Shown here piece after piece: positions 11,989 through 23,280 of a stretch of 64,000 bases of DNA (its first letter is position 1; every line of letters begins with the position of its first letter). The DNA is from Allium sativum (Eukaryota; Streptophyta; Magnoliopsida; Asparagales; Amaryllidaceae): assembly GCA_030737875.1 (NCBI GenBank), contig CM060915.1, forward strand, positions 629,302,786 through 629,366,785, read 5' to 3'. Position numbers and translations under genes: made by a program. Under the pieces are notes generated by a model. It ran no database searches and was not told the DNA's origin. It was given only the letters and a program-made list of their open reading frames with translations.

Positions 11989-14900
11989 TGTAACAACCCG
12001 AATTTTTGAATGGGGGTTGTAGTAGCTCAAAAAATTTTGGCGTTCAAAAAAAATTTAATTAAATTAAGATTTAATCATTAAAATTAGATGTTTGTATTTG
12101 GGGTTTGGACGTCGATCCATTTTTGAACGAAGTATTTATTTTTATGAATGGAAATGCTTTTGTAATCATAGTGTAAGCATTTTTGCCAAAGTTAATGTTA
12201 TCAACAAATACTAGTTTGGAACCGGTGCTTCGCACACGGGTCAGCGTTGAAAGCAGTGTGAACGCCGAACATTGTCAAAGTTTGACAGATAAGCAATACT
12301 TATGTCATTAAGTAATAAAGTATACGTTAGTTTCGCAACATCAAAGGGTACGTATTTGTTAACAAGCATTTGATGAAGAAATCAATTAAAAATGGTTTAA
12401 TGACAAATATTATGATATATTTAATTTTTAAAGGGAGTACATAGGATTAATTATTCATGTGTATAAAAGAACTGTAAGAATATAAGTAAAATATTTTAAA
12501 AAGGTGGAACTAATGTACATTTGTTGTTAAATTGAGAAATCGTGTAAATCATGGCTATTTAAAGATAACAAGTTTTAAAATATTTCAAAATAATATATAC
12601 AAATTTATTTAACTTTGTTGGTCACTAATTTTTGATTGCGTATAGTTACTAATGTGAAATATGGTGTAAACATGGGTTAATTGGCCTAATCTGGTGTTAA
12701 AAGGATTAATGATCTATTAGTGGCTTAATGAAGGGGATTGGGGGGTTTATTACAATTTTTACGTGAGAAGAATTCTGGAAAAGAGGAGAGGAACGCATTT
12801 CCTCTCCATCCCTCCTTTTCCAAAAGAAACGCGGAGAGAGAAAAACAATGAGGGTTTTTCATTTTTATCTTGGTTCTATTTTGTTCATTCTCTATCTTCT
12901 TGAATTCCATGATATGCTGAAAGTGATTCCCCCCCAAAAAAAAATCACTGATGATCTCCTCTAATCAAATCACTTCACTCATTCCTCACCCACCGACCGA
13001 CGTCAAAGCCCCCATCGTGGGTCGCCCCCGAGCTCCTCCCCCGACCGCCCTACATCAACCATGCCTCCTTAGTCACCCACCTGCTTGACTTAGAGGAGAG
13101 GAGCACGAAGGAAGGCTATTGTCTAAACTCCAATTATGGTCGTTTTCTGAAGTTAGATCCCAAAGTTCAACTTCAAGAAACGCTGCATCTACATATTTCA
13201 GAGGGTGTACATGGGCTCGAGGTAACTTTTATAGTAATTAACCTATAACTGCTTGTATTTTAATCTACTTGATCGTTCAACTATTTGTAAGCCTAAGAGT
13301 ACTAGAAGTTTATTTTAATTATAAAATATATTTCTAATGTTTTTCACTTAGCCTTTTGGATTTACGTCCATCTTCATCACATACCTTATATTTTGCCTTT
13401 GCTATTCATAATTTCATTTCTTATTGAATGCCTGAAGTTCATTACCACCTACTTCCTGCTTGAAGTTTTGTAACCAGTTCATTTTTATCATTGAAGTGTG
13501 TTATTTTTATGAACAAAGAATATACTTAAGTTTTTTTAAAAGTTATATGTATTTGTTTGAAATTTGCGAAGTAACTTCAGTTTTTGAATACAAGCCAGCT
13601 GGACCTTTTGAAGTTACTAGGAACGAACTGATTATTAAATGCTAATAGTGAAAGTCGTATAAGTAATTTTTTAGTAGGTTTCCATTAGCATGCTCAAATA
13701 ACCCAACCCTCTTAACATTGTGCTCACTTCCCCCATGTATTATCTGCATATTTGCATTAAGACCACTGTCAATTTGTGGTACCAAATATCTTTTTATCAA
13801 CCTTGACAAACCAAGATCAAAGGAAGTGGATCAGGAACTTGATCAAATACTGATGAACTGTTTGTATGCTTATTTTCTATGGTACTGTGAATTTCTGAAT
13901 ATTTAGGATTTGTTCGGTTTATGTTGAATTTTGTTTGCTTTGTTCTGTTATAAGATAGGATTGTCAATTTTCTGATTTTTGTTCATTGATGAGATTCACT
14001 AGTTTTTGCGCTTTCTGCAAACTGAAATTTTGTTGTAGTTTCTGATATTGACTTAACTAGCCCGTATTGTTTTAAGTTGTTGGCAAAGATGGTAAGGGAA
14101 AAAAGTATTTTGCCAAAAATCAGTTCTAAATGATACATGTACTGCAAGTTGTACTTTGTTTTATAAATGAAAACAGATTAGTGTGGCTTGAGTGGTTGCT
14201 ATGTATTTAGCTTTCACTGGGAATGAAATGAAAATTTAAGAAAGATGGACGTGTTGTGCAGTAATTATGGCATTTGCCTTGGTCCTTGGAGGGCTCACGG
14301 TCGAAACCTGGTGCATTCACTTTTAAATATCAACTCCAAGGTTTCCTGAAATCTTCCTTCTGTACGTACCATGCTTACCGCCCTGATGCATGCTTCTTCC
14401 CTTTCATATTGTATTATTATCAATTTTTTTTATTAAAGTGCTATAAAATGAAGATTACATCTTTTGTCATTGTTATATTTTTATAATCTACTAGCAAACA
14501 GTATTATTATCAAACATTCTTATTAAAAAGCTATAAAAATGAATATTTACGTCTTCTGTCGTTCTCATAATTTTTGTAATCTACTAGCAAACATAACAAA
14601 AATTACTTTGAAATTATGTCCTATTATTGCGATATTTGCCAAATATCATATTTCAATCCATGGTCAGTATTTTGTTGATACAACTAGTAAAGAGCCAAAA
14701 AGCTATATGTTTTTGAGATAAGTATCAACGAGTACGTAAATTAGATCTCTAATTTCTGAAATAGAAAATGCAAGATTACTGGCATTTTTCTGGAAGAAAA
14801 TGAATCTTTTCTTGATAAATTATTTTGTTGATAAACAACTACTTTTATATCAAGATATAGGTGACTACGAAGTTCAGAAATTGGACACTTTGTTTTTAGA

Positions 14901-15208
14901 TGTGATCCAAGTAATATATGGTCAAGGCCCAAATGCCGTGTGAAGACATACGCACGCAAGTCCGTCATAAAGCATAAAATTTATTCATTGAATATTTATG
15001 AATAAGTTTATATTTCTTTCGCTGTACAATTTTTTTTTGTAAAGCACTGATATTTGTATAAAATTTTATTTTGCTACTATGGCTGGGCTCTGCGATTCTG
15101 TGTTAAATTCTATTTTAAACCCTGTAAGCTAATAACAATCCATCGTTTTGAATGCTTAGAGTTGGCTTAACCACCGATTCATTACGGTCAAAATGGCGTG
15201 CTGTTACA
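11989..15208 (+). repeat. L LTR copy C (3' LTR)
   Basis: 3220 bp with intact TGTAACAACCC and GCTGTTACA ends, collinear with LTR A throughout. The CGTAG duplication of the H LTR follows at 15209. Confidence 0.88.
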
Positions 15209-15239
15209 CGTAGATTTTCAGGTCCAGTTAGGAGGAAGA

Positions 15240-15545
15240 CCCGATCCGAACTGGTTAAGAAGGAGACCCGAACCGATCCGGATAGGAGAAAGAGACCCGA
15301 ACCGATCCGGATAGGAGAAAGAGACCCGAACCGATCCGGATTGGAGAAAGAGACCTGAACCGATCCGGATAGGAGAAAGAGACCCGAACTGTACCGGATA
15401 GGAGAAGGAGCCCCGAACCGAACCGGATAGGAGAAGGACAGAAGGAGACCCGAACCAAACCGTATATGAGAAGGAGACCCGAACTGAACCACAAAGGAGG
15501 AGGAGACCTGAACCGAATCAGATAGAAGGAGGAGACCCAAACCGA
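15240..15545 (+). repeat. 29-bp minisatellite in the H 5' LTR
   Basis: Direct repeats of a unit containing AACCGATCCGGATAGGAGAA. Unit starts near 15271, 15300, 15329 and 15358 show the 29-bp period; later units are degenerate. The minus strand stays open for over 120 codons in more than one frame because the unit lacks stops. That is not evidence of a gene. Confidence 0.85.
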
Positions 15546-16104
15546 ACACCAATTCAACCAAAACCCGAGATGCAAAGGAAGTCCATGTGGGAAGTTATCA
15601 CTCAGGATCCAGATGGGAACCAACGAGTTAACTTCTAGAGTTGGACTTTGCTGCGGGATGTGTGCAAAGGGGTTATCGATATCAATAACTTTAGTTCATC
15701 ATTGAAGAGATGGGGCAAGTAGACGAACCAGAGCCAGGGAAGTGTGGACTGGTTGGCCCTTAACCAAGAGCCAGAGATGTGTGGACTGGGTAAGGTTATT
15801 GACTATAGACCAGGGAAGTGTGGTCATAACAATAGTTTACAGAGTTGCCATCTTGGCCCCAATGGATTTGGTTATCAAAGTGGTGGATATTGTATACTTT
15901 ACACACTAAGTGAGCGATGTGAAGATGATTGCTATGTTTGATGTTTGATATCACCATGACATGCACACTCCGGTCTTACACTTTATGTTAGTGTTACCTT
16001 AGAGTATTGTACATCTTGCTATGCTAACTCTTTGGTCGCATGTCCAGGTTCATGTATGATTATTTATGCCTATTATTGTTTTACTTTGCTGCTATCTCTC
16101 ATAC

Positions 16105-16118
16105 CAGACTTTTGTCTG
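16105..16118 (+). other. conserved LTR stem-loop, CAGAC/GTCTG version (H 5' LTR)
   Basis: Perfect 5-bp stem around TTTT, followed by AGAGT..ACTCT arms and CTGGGTGC. It occupies the same place as CAGTC/GACTG in the G/S LTRs. Confidence 0.6.
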
Positions 16119-16597
16119 ACCTAGAGTTTTATGTCTCTTCTTATTACTCTGGGTGCTCCTAAATGAGCAGACCAGGGACAGGTCAGGTGGTTATGCATGA
16201 GTAGCTGTCCGGAGACGAGAAGGAGGCTTCCACGTACTATGTACATATATTCTCCCTATGTTGTTGTTGGTCACTACTTTAGGCATTAGTGGTGTACCTT
16301 TTCTATTTTGCTTTAGAAACGGTATTTTGGAGTTGTAATAATTATGGTTTGGATCATAAGCTGTATTCTGGATTCCGCTGCTATGATGGTTTAGTTTTCA
16401 GCTTATGCACTGTCTCGCTTGTTTTATGTCAAGTTATGTTATTATTATACTTTATTCCATGCGCTGTGAGATATACTACAGGTTCTTGTGATTCATTATT
16501 CTAGCCCTTTTGTTTTGGCGACCGTACCGTGCCAATTGGGCATTGGCATAGAGCATTTTGGGAAAATGTCGGCTGGTTCGGGGCGGGCCGTTACACT

Positions 16598-16610
16598 TGG
16601 TATCAGAGCC
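16598..16610 (+). other. primer-binding site of H (initiator tRNA-Met type)
   Basis: TGGTATCAGAGCC, two bases after the LTR end. Confidence 0.9.
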
Positions 16611-16797
16611 AGGTTGCATAGTTTACCTAGGGGAAGACATCAGGGAGAGATATTATACATATATGAAAGCGTGTATTTGTGATATTTTGGTTTTCAAAAA
16701 CTATATATATATACTATTAGTATATCTAAGGAAGAAGTCGCATTGCACTGGCACTACTAAGAAGATGGTTAATCGTTTTCTCTTTATAGATTGGACG

Positions 16798-17815
16798 ATG
16801 AGCCGATATACAAGGAGTATAGGTTCAGGGGCCAATAATGGGGATGTCCCTGATATGTGGACAATGTTAACTACCTTCATGCGAGAGATGCTTAGGGATG
16901 TTTAAGGAGCAGTTCCTAATGTTGCTAATGGTGGTGGTACGGTAGCGCAGGCGCCTAGAGCCGATTTCGCCAAGCACTGCAAGGATTATACTAATCTTGG
17001 TGCAAAGTCATTCTGTTGAATGGAATCGGCTACAGGATTGGCTTGATATTTGTGAACACATCTTCGAGGATTCGGGGATCAATGATGTAATGAAGAGAAA
17101 GTTAGCATCGCGTCAACTTCAAGGGTGGGCTATGAATTGGGGGAATGCCAATAAAGCGGCTACTCCCGAGGATCAAGTCACTTGGAATCAGTTTAAGCCC
17201 CGATTCAGTGATAAGTTTATTCCAGCTGCTCAGAAATCAGAATTGTTCAGGAAGTTTTTGGAGCTTAGGCAGGATGGTAGGGCAGTCTCAGACTATATTG
17301 TCGAATTTGACACCTTATCGAAATATGGATTGTCCCTTATCGATACTGTCGATAAGAAGAACAAGAAGTTCATAACTGGCCTAGATGAGTACTTGGGGGA
17401 GAGACTCATAAACCATATCGATGTGAAATTCGAATCTATTATGGGAAAGGCATTGAGATCTGAGAGCCTTTACCCTAAGTTGACGACCGAGGTTTCTATT
17501 ACATCTGCAGAGGAGCCAAAGCTGCAGGCAAGCGGTGGAGGCAAGAATAATTCCCAGAATAAGAGGAAATAGAATTAGACCAAAGATGGCCAGAAAAAGA
17601 AAAATAAGAAAAATATCGAGTTCTATAGCTGTGGCAAGAAGGGTCACTATACCAAAGAGTGTCGAGCAAAGCCAGGGGAAGATAAGTGCTTCAACTGTGG
17701 CCAAGTGGGGCATTTTAAGAATGAATATCCACAAGCCCCAAAGAAGAAGCAAATGGTGAAATCATATGCTATCAACGTTATTTCTTCTTCATCGAATGCC
17801 ACAACTGTGGCGTAG
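16798..17815 (+). pseudogene. gag: H gag (broken)
   Basis: Capsid/nucleocapsid gene. A likely start ATG at 16798 (MSRYTRS) runs into TAA at 16903. The following leader-like stretch ('DFAKHCKDYTNLGAKSF' in one frame) shifts frame near 17015. The retrotransposon gag domain is then open from about 17020 to 17569 (residues such as RQLQGWAMNW and VSDYIVEFDTLSKYG). Two stops follow (17570, 17576), then two zinc knuckles. Each knuckle lacks one ligand: the first has F for the first Cys (FYSCGKKGHYTKEC), the second Y for the last Cys (CFNCGQVGHFKNEY). A TAG at 17813 precedes protease. Gag and protease share one frame, as is usual when gag-pol is one long frame. Confidence 0.85.
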
Positions 17816-18287
17816 AAGGGAAAAAGTGTTGTTATTCAAGGTATGCTTTCTATTTATGATGTTCCTGTTCAAGTGTTGTTTAATATCGGAGCTTCCCATT
17901 CCTTCGTATCTAGTGACCTAGTAGATAGGTTGGAATTTGAACCCGAGATTGTCGATAGGCCTTTAGTTGTAACAAACCCAATCGGTTGTTCGACTAGCCT
18001 TAGTATGATTTGTTGAAATTTGGTCTTATCGAGTCATGGATGTATGTTTACTTGTGATTGCTTTGTTTTAGGCTTTATTGGGTTTAGCATTATTTTGGGA
18101 GTCGATTGGCTCCAAAGATATGGGGGGGGGGGGGGTGGTAGACTGTGAGGGGTCTTCGGTGACCATTAGAGCGGACGATGGGCAGAGGGTGGTGTTGGGT
18201 TGCCTACATAGTGAAGAGATGGTAGCTAGTTTTCTACAATCCCTCGACATCTTGCAGGACGAGTTATCAAATGTGCCTATTGCTGAC
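17816..18287 (+). pseudogene. H aspartic protease (broken)
   Basis: Retroviral-type aspartic protease, which would cut the polyprotein. The active-site region reads LFNIGASHSFVS at 17876-17911. In this family the motif is normally D-[ST]-G-A, so the catalytic Asp is replaced by Asn (codon 17882-17884) and the next residue by Ile. Downstream 'PIGCSTSLSMIC' is followed by a stop near 18014. The later stretch LGVDWL..YG runs into a poly-G tract (18121-18135) that replaces the usual start of the VVDC segment and shifts the frame. The enzyme must be inactive. Confidence 0.8.
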
Positions 18288-19273
18288 GAGTATCCAGACA
18301 TCTTTGAGGAAGTGAACGGACTTCCACCACACCGAGAGATCGAGTTTTAGATTGATTTAGTGAAAGATGCTAGACCTATAGTGATGCGACTTCGTCGTAT
18401 GGTGCCAAGGGAGCAGCGAGAGCTCGAGGTGCAAGTAAGCGATCTTTTGAAGAAGGGATTTATCCGAAGAAGTGTTTCTGGGGGAGGGGGGGGGGGGAGG
18501 GGAGCACTAGTTGTATTTTCGACTAAGGCCGATGGTTCCCTTCGCTTTTGTGTAGACTACCACGAGTTAAACAAAGTGACTAGGAAGAATAAGTATCCTC
18601 TTCCACGGATAGATGATTTGTTTGATCAACTGAAAGGAGCAAGAGTGTTTTCCTAGTTGGATCTCGCGACAGGTTTTCATCAGCTCAGGTAGCAGCTGAG
18701 AGTATACCTAAAATGGCATTTCGAACACTATTTGGATTTTATGAGTGGTTGGTCATGCCATTTGGGTTGACCAATGCACCAACATATTTTGTGGATCTCA
18801 TGAGTAAGGTATTCAGGGATCCATTAAATAAGTTCGTCCTTGTGTTCATGGATGATATCTTGGTTTACTCGAGGATAGTGGAAGAACACAAGGAACATTT
18901 GAGGACAGTGATGGAGGTGTTGAGGAAACACCGATTGAAAGCAAAATTTTCTAAGTGTAACTTCCGGAGGAGGGAAGTGAGATTCTTGGGCCATGTTGTT
19001 TCAAAGGATGGTATTGTCGTGGATCCTGCGAAGATGGCTACAGTGCAAGATTGGTCTACGCCCAAGAATGCAATAGACATAAGAAGTTTCTTGGGGTTAG
19101 CTGGATATTATCGTAAGTTTATCCAAGATTTCTCCAAAATAGCAGCACCGTTAACTTAGTTAACCAAAAAGAATCAAGCTTTTGTTTGGAACGAAAGGTG
19201 CGAGAATGCATTCAAGAGTCTAAAGGAGAAGTTAACGTACACACCAGTATTGGTTATTCCTAAACGGAACGAA
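18288..19273 (+). pseudogene. H reverse transcriptase (broken)
   Basis: Begins YPDIFEEVNGLPPHREIEF and stops at 18348, then continues in the same region through [12 protein letters not shown] and [12 protein letters not shown]-rich tract (18479-18503) stands where Gypsy RTs normally have a short Trp-Gly-Ala segment. [15 protein letters not shown] and [13 protein letters not shown] follow, then stops near 18654 and 18690. The palm motif is FMDDILVYS (18845-18871) with both catalytic Asp present (18851-18856), and thumb/connection LGHVVSKDGI and FLGLAGYYRKFI follow. A stop at 19157 ends the open part. Family assignment is certain; function is lost. Confidence 0.9.
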
Positions 19274-19625
19274 GAGATGACGGTATACACGGATGCCTGT
19301 GGTATCGGACTAGGTGTTGTAGTGATGTAAGAAGGTAGGGTTGTAGCTTATGCTAGTCGGTAACTGAAACCGCATGAGAAAAGGTATCCTACCCATGATT
19401 TAGAATTGACAGCGATCGTGTTTTCGTTCAAGATGTAAAGACACTATCTCTTAGGAGAAAGATTTGAATTGTTTACAGATCATAAGTCTTTAAAGTATCT
19501 TTTCTCTCAAAAGGATTTAAATCTTCGTCAGCAGAGATGGCTAGAGTTCTTGGCTTCATATGATTTCAATATCGCATACACACACGGGAAGGGAAATGCG
19601 GTAGCTGATGCATTGAGTAGGAGAC
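19274..19625 (+). pseudogene. H RNase H (broken)
   Basis: Starts at TVYTDAC with the first catalytic Asp (19292-19294). It continues GLGVVVM, stop, EGRVVAYASR, stop, LKPHEKRYPTHDLEL..AIVF, stop near 19436, then [14 protein letters not shown] and [11 protein letters not shown]. It ends at [13 protein letters not shown]. At least three stops occur within the domain. Confidence 0.88.
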
Positions 19626-20031
19626 ATGCCAGTTTGGGGGCTATGTTTCTGGAATGGAAGCAACTGAAGTATATCGTGGGATATGATTTCGGACCTAAGT
19701 GTGAATTAGATCCAGATATTTTAACAAGTTTGATGATCAGACTGACTTTGATTGAGCGGATTGGTTCCAGTCAAAGGGACTATCCTAATATATTAAAAAT
19801 CATCTCCAAGGTGGAGATGGGTATCGACGGCGAGAGAATGAACAAGTATGGTCTCGATCGAGAAGGATGGCTTCGAATGAATAGAAGACTAGTTGTACCA
19901 AATGTTAATGATTAAGAGATGAAGTGCTTAGAGACTGTCATCACTCGAAACTGACTATACATCCCGGTGGTAACAAAATGTATCGAGACATGAAGCAGAC
20001 CTACTACTGGAAAGGGATGGAAAGAGACATT
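19626..20031 (+). pseudogene. H integrase, N-terminal zinc-finger part
   Basis: The linker and HHCC zinc-finger half of integrase: [14 protein letters not shown], a stop at 19913, then in another frame HHSKLTIHPGGNKMYRDMK and YYWKGMERDI. The two His are present. The frame is cut after the Ile codon at 20031 by solo LTR S. The Cys pair lies on the far side (25131-25170). Confidence 0.85.
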
Positions 20032-22059
20032 TGTAACGACCCGGAAAATCTGAACCAATTTAAAATTTTTAAATTGGCTAAAATAGTGGATTTTAAATAT
20101 TTAAAATAAATATTTTAAATAATAATGATGAAAAGTAAGTTGGAATCGAAGTTGAAATTAAATATAATTACTTTGAATTATAAACAAGGCCTGAAATGGC
20201 GCTGCAGTTTCAAAATTTGAATTCAAACTTTGACTGACTGTACCAGGTGCAAAACAAAACGGATTTGAGTGAAACCAAAAAAATTTAAATCTATAGTGAA
20301 TACCTTTCTAACGAATCTGAAAAATCGAAGTTTCATAGCGGGAAGCAAAAGTTATGGCCAAATAAATTTTCAGAAAGGTCGCTATGGAATTTATATAGCC
20401 CGTGAAATTGGCCATTTTGCAGACGACCTCGGAATTCGACGAAACCACTTTTGTTGGATCCGGGATGTGAAGTTATTGCTAGGTTTCAAATTTCATAATT
20501 TTTGAAGCTAGTATGTGAGCGTGGAAAAGGAAAACGTGTTTTGGTCAATTACAGTTAAATTGGATCGACCAGAAATGGGCCATTTTGCAAACGGTCTCAC
20601 AATTCGACGGAACTAGTTTTGTTGGGACCGTATCGTCAAAACATAGCCAGATTTATTTTTCTGGAATTTTTCGAATCAGTTTGTGGCCCTGGAAAACTGA
20701 AATGTACGTTCAAATCAAATATTGAATGTTTTATATTTTAATCTAAATGAAAACTGACTGAAACAGTCGAATGGGCCTACGAAACATATCCCATTGTGTT
20801 CGGAATGGGGGTAAAACGCTAGGGACGACAGTCGTTGGGTTTAAAAAGGAGTTCATTTGTGAAAACCCTAATTTTTTGAAAAATATATATTCTGGCCAAT
20901 CAGATTTTTTATAAAAAAAAGAAAAACTCTTTCTCTCTCCCCGACGTCAACGGTGGAAACCTTCACGTTTCTTCCTCCTTCGATTCCTCCTCCTACACGC
21001 AATAAAAACCCATGCTCCAGTTGAAGTTTTTGTAGATCGTCTCGAGATCTTCAAATCCATATAGGGATTGTAATTTATCGCTTAGTATTTTGGGAGATCG
21101 GGCGCCACGAAGTTCGCCTCTTTGAAGCGCCGCCGGAGCACCATCTCGCCGTCGATCAGGATCAGACCCCGAGGCGTAGGCGCGACTCTCCAGCCCCCTC
21201 GACGTGGTGTGCTTCGATCTGCACCAAGGGCTACGGATTGGGAGAAAACCTAAAACCTAGTTTCGAACCTTTCAGCTGAGAGGTAAGGCTGTTTAATTAA
21301 AACTGTTTTTAATAGTTTAAAACCGTTGCAAACTTTGAAAAATCATATCTTTTTCGTGTGTTGACGAAATTCAGTGAAACAAGAGACAGTGGACTCGTGT
21401 GGACGTCTTCTACATTCTAGAAGAGACCGCATATTTTTCTGAGCCTTCTTCTATTTTTGGTGGAGTGGAGGCCAATGTGAGATTTCTAATTTATAAACGA
21501 TATGGAAAACGATGATGTATAAATTATATAGTCGATGTATGAGTTATATAAGCGTTGTACACCTCTTGTATAAGCATTGTATAAGTTGTACGTTCGATGT
21601 ATAACTTGTATATGCGTTGTAAAAATTATATATGTGTTGAAATAGAAGTGAAATGCTATATATATATGTATACGCCCCTCGTCCACAAACCATGGACGAT
21701 ATTTATTGGTTGTGATTGGTGTGAAAATTGATTGATAGCGAATGGTTGATTGGAATTATTTGTGGTTGATATTGATTGGTTGTGGTTGAAAAATACCCGT
21801 TTGTGGTTGAGAAATATTTGGTTGAAACCACATAGGATTAGTTGTGGAAATGAAATAAATATACATGCCGCCTACGTGCAAACTAGATGCATGAATCTCC
21901 ATTGTAAAAAACCGCGAGGTTTTAAGGTAGAGCGAGGAGCCGTACTAGGGACGGTCCTGGTTTTAACTACCCTGCCGTTATGCTGCCGAAATTTTGAATA
22001 ATATTCATGTGTTTGAATTATTTTCATTTTTTGAAACTATATTTATTCGTTGAATAGAA

Positions 22060-22470
22060 AACCTTCATGTGTTGAATTGAAACTCATTCGTTGAATAGAA
22101 ATTCATGTGTTGAATGGTATTCGTGTTTTAAATATAAAAATCACCTTTTTTTATATATATACAAACTATAGAAAACCTTCATGTGTTGAATCGATATTCA
22201 TTCGTTGGATAGAAATTCATGTGTTGAATGGTATTCGTGTTTTAAATATAAAAATCACCTTTATATATATATATAAACTATAGAAAACCTTCATGTGTTG
22301 AATCGATATTCATTCATTGGATAGAAATTCATGTGTTGAATGGTATTCGTGTTTTAAATATAAAACTCACCTTTTTATCGATATATATAAACTATAGAAA
22401 ACCTTCATGTATTGAATCAAAATTCATTCGTTGAATTGAAATTCATGTGTTGAATGGTATTCATATTTTG
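22060..22470 (+). repeat. tandem repeat of about 104-113 bp in S
   Basis: Four copies with AACCTTCATG starts near 22070, 22174, 22287 and 22399. Each contains 'attcatgtgttgaatggtat', TTTTAAATATAAAA and a TATATA stretch. It occupies the position where the G LTRs carry their own, different tandem arrays. Confidence 0.8.
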
Positions 22471-22810
22471 AAAGAAAGTGTTTTATAATAAAAATCCAAT
22501 TTTTATCATCGATATGAACTATATAAAATAATCTTGTTTTGAAATAAATTGTTTTGAAATAAATTGTTTTATAATAAAAATCCTATTTTTATCACCTATA
22601 TGAAATATAAAATAGTCGAGTTTTGAAATAAATTTTTTTACATTAAAAATCACCTTTTTATTATATACATGAATTGTTAAAAACAGTGAAGTGTTGAAAT
22701 AGTAAACAGTTAGATAAAAATATCATTTTTATCAAATGTATGAAATTCATATAGTTTTGAAATCGAAGAATCGATATATATATATATATATATATAGAAT
22801 TGAAATATAT

Positions 22811-23280
22811 CGAATAACGAAGCTGCAGTTCGTATTTTGAAGCCGTGATTTCAAACGATTAGTGCGGGAGATTCGACCATCGGATTTTCCTGAAATCGCA
22901 ACCGTTGGGTTCGCTTTGGAAATATCTTTCCAACGGCACCAACTTTGTAAAAATCCAACGGTTGGATTATCTGGAATGTTTAATTCAAATATGAAGAAAA
23001 ACAGCGCCAGAATCGATTATATTTATATTTATATTTAAATATAATTATATTTAATCGAATAACGACGCTGCAGTTCGTATTTTGAAATCGAAACTTCAAA
23101 CGATTATGCTGGGAGATCCGACCGTCGGATTTTCCCGAAACTGGAACCGTTCGATTCGTTTTGAAAAGATCTTTCTAATGATGTAAATTTTATGAAGATC
23201 CAACGGTTAGATTTCAGATATGTTTAAATAAAATCTGAAGAAAAACAGCGCCACGGCTGCGTTATGGCCCGAAGCGTCGT
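22811..23280 (+). repeat. 244-bp tandem duplication in S
   Basis: CGAATAACG at 22811 and again near 23055 starts two copies that both contain GCAGTTCGTATTTTGAA, a 'gaccgtcggatttt'-like stretch and AAACAGCGCCA. The G LTRs have a single copy (54085-54290, 60760-60960). Confidence 0.75.

Larger units (their letters stand above)
2845..15208 (+). mobile_element. L: LARD-type non-autonomous element with three LTR copies
   Basis: L is three copies of a 3.2-3.3 kb LTR (A 2845-6157, B 6167-8867, C 11989-15208) with one 3.1-kb internal region between B and C. The internal region has a primer-binding site and polypurine tract but no gag or pol similarity in any frame. LTR ends are TGTAAC..GTTACA. The insertion is flanked by CATAG (2840-2844) and CGTAG (15209-15213), a 5-bp duplication with one change. 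The other LTR of H shows the uninterrupted site near 43556 (CGCAG). Large LTRs plus a long non-coding interior are the definition of a LARD. Proteins would have to come from another element. Confidence 0.85.
15209..16595 (+). repeat. H 5' LTR, second part
   Basis: Continues the LTR interrupted at 2844 and is collinear with 43556-44911. It contains a 29-bp minisatellite (15240-15545), the CAGAC/GTCTG stem-loop (16105-16118), a CTCTGGGTGC block and a TTCCGCTG box near 16373. It ends GGCCGTTACA. Total LTR length without L is about 2.4 kb. Confidence 0.88.

Noticed and set aside
15115..15623. Overlapping minus-strand frames of 122 and 148 codons
   Set aside because: They lie in the 29-bp minisatellite of the H LTR; the repeat has no stops in several frames. 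The 3' LTR gives similar frames at 43494-43943. No protein similarity.
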